This document shows, in pieces, positions 54,927 through 64,000 of a stretch of 64,000 nucleotides of DNA. Source of the DNA: Cryptomeria japonica (Eukaryota; Streptophyta; Pinopsida; Cupressales; Cupressaceae); NCBI RefSeq assembly GCF_030272615.1, contig NC_081413.1:557095136-557159135 (forward strand). Reading direction: 5' to 3'. A model generated the notes under the pieces. It did not search any database. It was not told the DNA's origin and was given only the letters and a program-made list of their open reading frames with translations. Every line of letters begins with the position of its first letter. Within the stretch, counting starts at the first letter, position 1. The position numbers were made by a program, and so were the translations under genes.

Positions 54927-56519
54927 CCGCTTTTGGGCTCAATATGGGACGGTTGGGCAACCCTGATTGTATTCTAGTTTCAAATTCTTATAATAGAATG
55001 AATTACCTTTATGATCTTGTAAACAATAATTGTTGCCTATGTAAATGATTTATGATTTTGTGTTTACTATATGCCTGATGTGTCTTCAACCTGATTGCTC
55101 CATTATATATGTTTTAGGGATTGCTTAATGTTGTCATGTTTTCAGCATAATTACATCATGTACCTTCCTAATGTATGTATTCTTTGTATATATATTACGT
55201 GTATTCATGTGATTGCTTCATGTCTAAGATGTTTTTCAGCAAGAATATCTTGTGTCTTTATGTGTTGCTTCATGACTGTTGTGTCTTCAGCATGTCCACT
55301 CCATGAGTGCCTTTCTTATATGAGCTTGTACACTACATATATTTGTGTATTGCTTCAAGCCTTACTTGTCTTATGCACATATGTCATGCTCAGTGTAGTG
55401 GCATATCACTTTGTATTTTACGTGAATGCTCCATCTATGCTCCATGCCTTACTACTTCATGTTTACATGTGGGCTATTTCATACTTTGTGTATATACTTA
55501 TGGCTTTGTGCTACGTCTGATAGTTATTTAAGTGAATTGCTTCATGCTTTAAGGGTATTCACGTACCTAATGTGTGTTTCTCTTAAATGTATATACAGTT
55601 CATAATTTGTGGATATTTATGTATTTGTTGTGTCTTCAATATGTTGTTCCCATGTATGTTTTATATGTGTACATGTACATTTGTAATGAATGTATAATTA
55701 TGCGATTGCTCCATGTTTGTTACATTTTCAGCATGACTGTGTCACACACACCTTCCTAATGTATGTTGCACGTCCTGAAAATGCTTCGCATCATGAAATA
55801 TTTTTAATGTGTTATTCTATGTGTATTTTATATGCCTTTCTCAAATGCTTCATATCTTAAACATAGTTACTTCAAGACTGATGTGTTCACGGAATGCTTA
55901 TCTCGCGTGCGTTCTCTAAGTGTATGTATCATGAATGAGTTACATGTATTTCACTTGTATGTGCATACCTTAATTGTATTCACTTGTAATACACGACTAC
56001 TTCACACCTTGTGTATATTCATGTGTATGTTCATGTGTATACTCCATGTTTTATGTAGATGCTTCTTGCCTTATATGCTTTGGATTTACACCTTATATGT
56101 ATTTGTATGTATGTCTCATGTCTTATGTATTCATGTGTATGCTCAATGTATTGAGAGTGCTTACTTTGTGTATGCTTCATATACATGCTTTGCACCTCCA
56201 TATGACATGTATGCTCCATATCTTACATGTATTTGTGGATATTGCTACAAGTATTACTTTTGTCTATGCTTCAAGATTTCCATGTATACTTCAAGCTTTG
56301 AATGACTTCGTGTGTATTACTCCATGCCATCCTCTTAATGTCTCATGCTTCATGTGTACTAAATATATTCAGGCTTCATGCCTCATTACTTTACATGTAT
56401 CATGTGTGTACTTCATGTATGTCTCGTGTCTTTATGTATACCTTATGTTTTATTAGGAGATGACTCGATTGGGAAAATTGTCAATTGCTTGAGGATAAGC
56501 AATTTTGGGAAGGGCGGAC
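54927..56519 (+). repeat. Diverged minisatellite-like region ending in a polypurine tract
   Basis: From about 55080 to 56440 the plus strand repeats, loosely, elements such as GCTTCATGTCTTATGTGTATT, CAGCATG and TGCTCCATG, with few Gs and As in runs. Overlapping frames of 141-160 residues rich in Cys, Met, His and Tyr arise from this bias and are not credible genes. The right end, GGATAAGCAATTTTGGGAAGG then GCGGAC at 56493-56519, looks like the polypurine tract that precedes the LTR at 56520. The stretch is probably the 3' internal part of that retrotransposon. Confidence 0.5.
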
Positions 56520-58092
56520 TATCATGTCCCCTCCATTATTATATATATCCTAAATAAAACACTTATTATTATTAATTAATATGAAAATTACCATCAAATG
56601 ATAATTTGAAATTTATTTATTTATTAAAAATTATTATTTAATTAATATTTATTAAAATTTATTACTAATAATGATCTTGAAATATTCAAATAAAAAAAAA
56701 AATTAATATTATATTCTAAACATAATTTATATAGTATAAATTATAAAACATGCGATTAACCTACTCCCATCATCTCTGGATATGAAGGATTGAATATTGC
56801 ATTAACCCATGTATCAATTAACAAACAACGATATGGATATATTACCGATGCATCCAAGAATTGACTAAGTATCAAAGACTACCAATTGATCATCACTGCA
56901 TGCTATCGATCTATCATATTACCCATACACAATCGACTAGATTAATAAATATCGATGAGTCCAAGAAAATATATAATATGGTGCAATGTTCGGCGATCAT
57001 GTTAACATCGATAAAGATAATGTCTCAGCAAATAAACACCAACTATCGTGGTACTGAAGTATCAAATTAGCGGCTGGGTTGTAGAATAGTCAGCAATTAA
57101 GGAAAGGGGTCTTTAGGCAGAGATTAAGTCTTAAAATAAAACTGATTAGAGGTGCACTAAGGATGCTAATTGATAAGAATTAACAAATACCAAGAATCGC
57201 CATTATCCATTAGGGACAACGCAAGGCATGACTCTTCAATAAGGTGATTCTTCAAAAGGCGTGACCTTTAAGAGATAAAGGTATAAAGAAGTTTCAAATA
57301 CGAAAAGGATAATATCAGCAATTACATACAACTAAAAATCTAAAATATATAAATATTTAAGGAGAAGAGAGAGACATTATCTGACAACATCTATCAAATC
57401 AGATCAGATCAGAACTGTTATTAAGTTACAGGCAGTAACATCCTTGTTTCGGGTGATATGCATAGGGGATGTGTTTAATAAGTAAGCTTCATATATGTAG
57501 CCCAATAATGTTTGTATATAGAATTTAATAACAATATTAACCAAGACTGCAATATTGTATAACAGTAATACTTAATTCCATAACAGTGGCAGACCAGATC
57601 TGCTGTGCGTCAGATCTGTCCGCCCTTTAACCAGCACCTAAATATAGTAAAAACCAATGTTTAAAGCAGTGGTAGTATCAATGAAGTATCTAAAATGTAA
57701 TTAACAAATACATTCATAATTAGTTATATTATTTAATTAATTAATTTATGTGTATATAGTCAAATCAGAATAAGGATTATATATATATATATATATAGTA
57801 ATGTTGTAATATTAATAAGGTTATATACATATACATACGTATATATACATAATGTCTTAATTAGACAAATAACGATATTAGATTGTAAATCAGAAGGAGC
57901 TCATAAGAATTATGGATGTATGATAGATGAACAATTTATTTATTAATAGTTAACTGATTGAGCAATGGAATATCACTGATTGGATTCATGCTAGGGGGAA
58001 ATGTCTCCTAATATATTTAGTTTGAGTCATAAGTATATTGAAATAGATTGATTGTGGTTAAAACATGTCTAAACCTAGTAGGGGACATTACA
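56520..58092 (+). mobile_element. LTR of the TGTAATGTCCC family, with adjoining polypurine tract
   Basis: It starts TATCATGTCCCC (a decayed TGTAATGTCCCC) directly after a polypurine tract and ends GTAGGGGACATTACA at 58092. It shares its right part with the LTR at 48314 and its middle (GATCAGATCAGAACTG, TTATTAAGTTACAGGCAGTAA) with the LTR at 63211. It separates the gag and pol parts of the third Copia element, so the parent retrotransposon inserted there. Its own 5' LTR was not found. The GAGGATAAGCAA plus purine tract is typical of plant Gypsy 3' ends; superfamily assignment is an inference. Confidence 0.65.
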
Positions 58093-59166
58093 ATAGCTGG
58101 ATGTCGTCTTCAGTTCACACAAGTAGAGCATTGTTTAGAGGACTCGCACTACAATTGTTGTTGGCTTTGAAGATTATGGTCTTTATAGACTTCTTGATTC
58201 TAATGATTCTTAGGAGCATGCCATGGCAGCCAAGAGTACTTCCATCAGCAACCTTTGGCATCAGCAGTATAGCAACTTAAATATTCACTATCTCTCTTAA
58301 GTAGTTTGGGAGAGTCTGGTTATTGGGCTACCTGAAATTCAGACTCAATCATGGAGTTTGTGGAGCTTGTTGGGCTGGAAAGCAGCATCGAACTCCATTT
58401 TTAGATTGTGACACTTGGAGAGCATCCAAGGTCTTGCAATTGGTTCATGCAGATATCTGTGGTCTGATGAACACTCCATCAGTCACCGGGTGCAAGTATT
58501 TCTTGTTATTTGTTGATGATTTCAACAAACGAATGTGGGTGTATTTTCTTAAGCAGAAATCAAAGGTGTTCAACATGTTTTAGAAGTTTAAGGCCTTAGT
58601 AAAAAAAGAGTATGGCTGTCAGATAGTCACTCTTCGGTCTGACAATGGTGGAGAATTTTGTTCTACTGATTTCTCCAACTTTTGTACATTGCATGGCATT
58701 AAGCATCAGCTTCCACACCTTACACCCCTCAGCGGAACGAAGTTGTTGAGCACAGGAACCGTAGAGTCATTGAGATGGCCTGGACTATGTTGCAGCATAG
58801 AAATGTTCCAAAGAAATTTTGGGTAGAAGCAGTTTACACTGCAGTTTATCTACTAACCAATCTCCCACACAAGTTGTTAAGAAGATGACCCCAGACGAAG
58901 CTTGGTTTGGAATGAATCCCAAAATCAGTCATTTGAAAGAATTTGGCTCTATAGCTTATGTTTGGATTCCAGATGGCACACCAAACTGGATTCAAAGAGT
59001 CAGAAATTGATGTTCACAGGCTACAGTGACAATCACAAGGCTTATCGGTTGATTGATGTTGACACTAATCGTCTCATCTTTAATCGAGATGAGATGTTTG
59101 ATGAAGAACGAGGGCCTTTTCAGCCTTCTTCTCTTGTTTTGAGCTCAGCCTCTGAAGGTTAGGGAT
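58093..59166 (+). pseudogene. Copia integrase remnant (third Copia element)
   Basis: Opens in the pre-integrase region (EHAMAAKSTSISNLWHQQYS, then [14 protein letters not shown]) and continues with the core. LVHADICG carries the first Asp, LRSDNGGEFCSTDFSNFC the second, and EVVEHRNRRVIEMA the Glu. The C-terminal KKMTPDEAWFGMNPKISHLK and YRLIDVDTNRLIFNRDEMFD follow. Frameshifts and stops (for example near 58582) break it. Residues of the triad survive, so decay is recent compared with the element at 10050. Confidence 0.8.
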
Positions 59167-59170
59167 TTGG

Positions 59171-59932
59171 GTGTTAAACTTCCATTCGGTTCACTTGATG
59201 GGAGAAATTTCAGATGACTCTGCGATTGTGGGGTCTCCTAGGCATGACATTGCGCCACCCAACTTTCCTCAGGAAAATCAGGATCCACATCTCGATGAGT
59301 TTGCTCCAGATATCCCAAGTGATATTGTTCCTCCTACAATGGATGTTACTACTTCTCCTCTCCAACCTAAGTGGTGGGCCAAGACCATTAGTGACCTTAA
59401 TGACGATAAAATGATTGAGGGTAGATCAGCTAGAGGTAAGAGCAAGATAAACACATTTAATTTTACTCTTATGGCCAACATTCACATTATTTATGAACCT
59501 CGGACATATCTAAAGGCTAAAGGTGTACTTGAGTGGGAACAAGCTATGGCGACTGAACATTAGAGTCTCCTGAAGAACAACACTTGGGTCCCATCCAATC
59601 TTCCAACAGGGAGGAAGACCATTGGCCACAAATGGGTATATAAAGTCGAGTACAAGGTTGATGGAACTCTTGATATGTACAAGGCACAGTTAGTAGCAAA
59701 AGGGTTTTCACAGAACGAGGACATCAACTATGAGGAGAATTTTGCTCCCATAGCCAGGATGAGCACCATTCGGCTCATCCTCACTCTTTCAACCCAGTTT
59801 GGATGTAAAGTCCACCAAATGGATTTCAAGAGTGCATTCCTCAATGGTGATTTGCAATAAGTCGTCTATATGACGCAACCTCCAGGTTTCAAGGTTGCCA
59901 GTAAAGAACACCAGGTATGCAAACTAGTGAAA
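59171..59932 (+). pseudogene. Copia reverse transcriptase, N-terminal half
   Basis: Linker, then EPRTYLKAKGVLEWEQAMAT, stop, WVPSNLPTGRKTIGHKWVYK-like sequence, KAQLVAKGFSQNEDINYEEN and FAPIARMSTIRLILTL through VHQMDFKSAFLNGDLQ-stop, VVYMTQPPGFKVASKEHQVC. It is cut at 59932 by an LTR insertion. Confidence 0.8.
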
Positions 59933-61500
59933 TGTAATGTCCCCTTTAGGTTATCTTGAAATTATGGGACAATTAATCTTGTAATCTTATTACTTATTAT
60001 TAATTATGATATTTGATCACACCATTAACTGAGATATTTGGTAATGTAAAGATGATAATAAGTTAAATGGGTAATTTCAATAGCCCCAGCTATCTTTAAT
60101 TTAGAAAATTAGATCCATGCTCAAGTGAATTAACCTTGCAATGATCCCTATAATCTCTACTATGTCAGATACGACCACTTAATATACAAGATGATCTGAT
60201 CTCATGCATTGTTATGTCATTGCTTGTAATAATAGAATTATTATCGCAAATGTGATTCTGTAATTCACGTGGTGTTTGATACCAAATATGATACCAGTAA
60301 TAAAAAGAAACAGCGTCCAATAATGGGCATTTGGCCTGGCTCACTTAAGCTCCTCCTTGACTGGAATAAAAACCATATATAAACTTCTGCAATTATTTTC
60401 CAAATATCGCCCAGAGCAATCTGATGGTCTGTTATTCCTTATATGTCTTTACGAATGTGCAAAGGTGTATGCGGTGTCACTTGCTTTGATATGTTGCTGT
60501 CTCGAACTGATATAGCTTCCACCCTATGATTTCCTGTTCCTATCAACACAAACAAAAACGTTACTGCCTGGAACTTAGGCACATTTCTCATCCAATAATC
60601 CTCGATTAACTGATTTGATTGGTCTTATGTATTCCAAAATGGTTAGCGTCCTTTGGTAACAATGAGACACTTCCCTTCATTATCGTGCTTCTTCAAGATT
60701 ACTAATCAGTAACAATTGCTAACTCACTAATTGTTAAGACAATTCAAATTGAAGTACTCCATGTTGTTGTTCATGTAGTCTGCGTAGATATCAATATGTG
60801 CTCCTCGTCCATTAATCGTTTCTATATTCAAATTGATGTGTCTTCTTGTAGCATCCGATAGTCGATGTCCATATTGTAAAGGATGTCGATCACTTCATGC
60901 TCCCCCGTCGATTACCTTTGCAGAGGTAGTCTCCCTTTAATATAAACACGTTGTCCCATGTTGAGGAAGTCGGCAACTTCATTATTATCTTTTAGAAGTA
61001 AATCATATTCTTCCAATTGATCAATTGCTGCCATAAAATGATTCTAATAATACTTCATGTCATCGTTTTCTTCTTATTAATACGCTACATTAGGATGATC
61101 CCTGTCGGCTATATTAGTTGTTGCCTTAACAAGGTTGACTCCTTAACATTTCAATATTAGTAGTTCTTCAAGCATTAGACATTGTTCTATTATTAAAATT
61201 GTTGTCATTAAGGACTCAATCATTGTTCCACTAATCACTAACTGTCTTGGTAAAGTCCCACCATACTTGGAATACCCATTATGAATTATTGCACATAACA
61301 TATTCTTCCTATTCTTTAATTATTTCTTCTCTGTTCCTTTATCATCTTTTCTTATCCTTGCTTAATTAAGTTTTCCATTTGCTATCTATAAACATAGGTA
61401 TTTCCTTATACGATCACCTATATTCTTCAATGTCCTTTGTTGTATGGGATTTGAATACTAGCATAATTTATAAAGATAATACAAGGAGCTTTCTTAATGT
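59933..61500 (+). mobile_element. LTR-family insertion (TGTAATGTCCCC) in Copia pol, right end undefined
   Basis: TGTAATGTCCCCTTTAGG begins at 59933, interrupting pol. The sequence up to about 61500 has no coding domain. A TATA-like CATATATAAAC occurs near 60373. No GGGACATTACA end is found, and the Copia frame resumes near 61520 with a repeat of sequence already present at 59878-59932. The insertion is truncated or rearranged at its right end. Confidence 0.5.
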
Positions 61501-61519
61501 TAACAATACTGGATGGAGT

Positions 61520-62704
61520 CTATTTGGGGAACCTCCAGGTTTCAAGGTTTCAAGGTTTCAAGGTTGCCGGTAAAGAACACCAGATATGCAAACTAGTGAA
61601 AGCACTCTATGGCCTCAAACAAGCTCCTCGTGCATGGTACATAAAAATTGATAAGAATTTGCTTGATCAAGACTTCCAGAGGAGTCCTTCCGCTCCCAAT
61701 TTGTATGTCAGGCATACTGATGGTGATATTCTTCTTGTCATCTATGTTGATGATCTGATCATTACAGCACAATTGATCGACCAAGTCAAACAGAATTTGT
61801 GTCAGACTTTTGATATGACAGATTTAGGACTTCTCCATTATTGTCTTGGTGTAGAGGTTTGGTAGACAAATAGTCACATATTCATTACTCAATCAAAGTA
61901 TGCCAAGAATCTGCTGGATAAATTTCAGGTGCACGATTGCAAACCTGCATCTACACCTATGGAGAAAGGATTGAAACTATCAGCCAAATCAGATTCACCT
62001 GTGGTGGATGAAACTTCAGACATCTAGTGAGCAGCCTCATATATCTCACCGCCACTAGACCTGACATCAATTACGCTATGAGCTACATTTCTCCATTCAT
62101 GTCAGCCCCAAAAGCTGAACACTGGGTTGCTGTAAATCGTGTGCTGAGATATGTGAAGAGCACTCTTGACTTTTGCATTTTGTACAGCAGAAGCAAAGAT
62201 CCTAGGCTTGCTGGTTTTACAAACTCAAATTGGGCAGGTTGTGTTGATGATAGAAAGTCTACTTCTGGGTATGTTTTTAGTTTGGGCACAGGTGCAGTCA
62301 CATGGACCAACAAGAGGCAGCAGGCAGTAGCTATTTCCTCGAGCAAAGCAGAATATCAAGGAACTTTTAAGACAGCTTGTGAGGCAATTTGGATTCGAAG
62401 GATGCTTGCTGACATGCAATTGTCTCAAGCAGGACCTACTCCCTTATTCTGTGATAATCAAGGGAATCTAAAACTAGCCAAAAATCCAGTCTTCCATGAG
62501 CGGACCAAGCATGTTGAGCAGCTTGAGCTTCATTGTCATTTCATCCGCAACCTTGTTGAAAATAGATCTGTGATATTGCGATATGTTCAAACTGAGGACC
62601 AGACTGCAAATATCCTCACCAAGTCTCTCAGTTCAAAAAAGTTTGTCAAATTTAGGGGCCAACTTGGTGTGGTTGAAAGACTGACCATTAAGGGAGGGTA
62701 TTAG
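61520..62704 (+). pseudogene. Copia reverse transcriptase C-terminal half and RNase H
   Basis: CKLVKALYGLKQAPRAWYIK, then LLVIYVDDLIITAQ with an intact Y-V-D-D box, then a stop near 61865 and a frame break near 62026. SSLIYLTATRPDINYAMSYI follows, then RNase H: AGFTNSNWAGCVDDRKSTSG (Asn at two positions that are usually Asp), SSSKAEYQ, FCDNQGNLKLAKNPVFHERT and QTEDQTANILTKSL. The stop at 62704 is followed by the 3' LTR. The GGTTTCAA octamer is repeated three times at about 61530-61555. Confidence 0.85.
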
Positions 62705-62983
62705 AATATTTAATTATATTTAGTCAGTTATTTTTAGTTGTTCTATTAATGGTCATTTAGTGTTTTTATTTATTGGTTTTTAGGCTTCTTTTATTAGAAG
62801 ACGCAGTTGCTATTTTTGCTTCAGTTTGAAGCTTCAGTTAAACGGTTAGTTCTTTTTTGAACATCGTCTTGTAAATTGCTATATATACCTTGTATATTCA
62901 TGAATAAAGACGCAATTAATTTTTCACCCTAACTGCACAAAATCGCCATTTAATCAGAGGTTTTTTTGTTGATTTTCAGCACA
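62699..62983 (+). repeat. 3' LTR of the third Copia element
   Basis: The polypurine tract AAGGGAGGG (62690-62698) is followed by TATTAGAATATT, a decayed TGTTAGAATATT. A TATA-like CTATATATACC is at 62879 and a polyadenylation-like AATAAA at 62903. The right end is set at TTTCAGCA/CA by the usual CA terminus and is uncertain by a few bases. Confidence 0.6.
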
Positions 62984-63210
62984 TAATTGAACGCAAACCA
63001 TTGGGACCTGTTTCACCATCAAATATTTGCTAGATTTCATGATGATGCTGAGGCGAATCGCAAGTAGGCGACTTTGAATGGACCTATATTTCTTATAGAT
63101 GTTAAGGACAATAAAATAATAGATATGTTCTTTGGTATGCTTGTAAGTTTGATGTTAAGGGCATTAACATGGAATGGTTAAGAGGTGCTGTTTTTTTCTG
63201 AGTATTTGAG

Positions 63211-64000
63211 TGTAATGTCCCAACTTTGAAATATAATTTAATAATAAATAATGATGATAAAATTTAAAATGCAAAAGAATAAAAAATAATAATTAGATTA
63301 AAATATAAAGGAATATAATTAAATACAATTAAAATTTGATAAAGTTAATGAATGATCAAAAGGCATGAAATGATAAGTTGTGACCCCCAAATATGAGGTA
63401 TAAATGGAAGAAGAGAATTCATTTGAAGGCGGGATAATTTGGGAATCAGAATTGCAGATCTGATTTAAATAAGAAGTGCAGATCTGATTGTGAAAGGTTG
63501 TGTCCCTTTCAAAGGGCAGAAATAATGAAGAGTTGCACTCTTACAAAGGGTGGTAATGGTGAAAGGGTGTGTCTCTTTCCAAAGGGCAGACATAATGAAG
63601 AGGTGTGACCTCTACCTCACATTGAGAGATATAAAGGAAAGGAATCAAAAGCATCCAACGACATCACAATCGATCAGATCAGATCAGATCAGATCAGAAC
63701 TGTTATTAAGTTACAGGCAGTAAAATCCTTGTTCTTGGTGGTATGCATGGGTATGTGCTTAATATGTATGATTAATATATGAAGCCTGATAATGTTCTTA
63801 TGCAGAGTTTAATAGTAATATTAATATAGACTGAAGTATGTATGGCAGTCATACTTAATTTCATATACATTCATAAAGCATGAAAGACCAATATATTGAA
63901 TGGTCTAGCCCTTGACCTTTTGCTAATGCCTTTGTGAGGATAGGTTGGATTTGTGTAGGGAAAGGCAGAGAGATTTGGTCACTAGATGAGTAAATCCCAA
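63211..64000 (+). mobile_element. LTR of the TGTAATGTCCC family, runs off the window
   Basis: Starts TGTAATGTCCCAACTTTGAA. The middle contains five tandem GATCA units followed by GAACTGTTATTAAGTTACAG, shared with 57400-57450 in the LTR at 56520. Two related blocks (AAGGGTTGTGTCYCTTTC..AAGGGCAGA.ATAATGAAGAG type) repeat at 63480-63610. The right end lies beyond 64000. Confidence 0.7.

Noticed and set aside
55095-56456. Frames of 141-160 residues rich in Cys, His and Met
   Set aside because: They arise from diverged short repeats with strand bias. Several frames stay open at once, as expected for a repeat and not for a gene.

Overview
The window reads as nuclear DNA from a seed plant with a large, repeat-rich genome; a conifer or similar gymnosperm is my inference. 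The reasons are the AT-rich background, the many old and nested Copia, LTR, LINE and hAT elements, and a host gene whose 687 coding bases are spread over about 20.5 kb. No rRNA, tRNA, CRISPR or bacterial-type operon was seen.

Layout. 1-9.8 kb: a broken minus-strand coding remnant of unknown identity, a probable solo LTR (1127-2476), a 1.1-kb element bounded by perfect 20-bp inverted repeats with G/C-run hairpins inside (2501-3585), a minus-strand Copia relic (3660-7170), a long (TA)n tract and a degenerate telomere-like array. 9.8-17.7 kb: one complete but dead Copia element (10050-17343) with both LTRs, PBS, PPT and a perfect 5-bp target duplication, inserted in a GA-rich purine tract. 18-24 kb: two independent insertions of the same ~1.7-kb poly-A retroposon. 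Each carries an RNase H-like ORF plus a second ORF of unknown function, each has its own target duplication, and both begin at the same internal position.

27-47.6 kb: the only convincing host gene. It lies on the minus strand, has four coding exons and encodes a 228-residue membrane-anchored-type RING-H2 protein resembling Arabidopsis At3g02290. Its 11.6-kb second intron holds an ORF1-only LINE (33300-39125). That LINE is itself split by an apparently intact hAT transposon (34861-38565; 8-bp target duplication, 753-residue transposase in three exons, and a perfect 123-bp palindrome). The gene's last exon lies in a locally amplified tandem repeat that contains a decayed second copy of that exon.

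48-64 kb: LTR-retrotransposon territory. One LTR family starting TGTAATGTCCC appears five times (44722, 48314, 56520, 59933, 63211), two of them solo LTRs. The solo LTR at 48314 is split by a small element that encodes only gag (TR-GAG type). A Copia element (54540-62983) is interrupted twice by members of the LTR family.

Coding-capable units are few: the RING gene and the hAT transposase have clean frames. All other coding sequence is transposon-derived and broken by stops or frameshifts.
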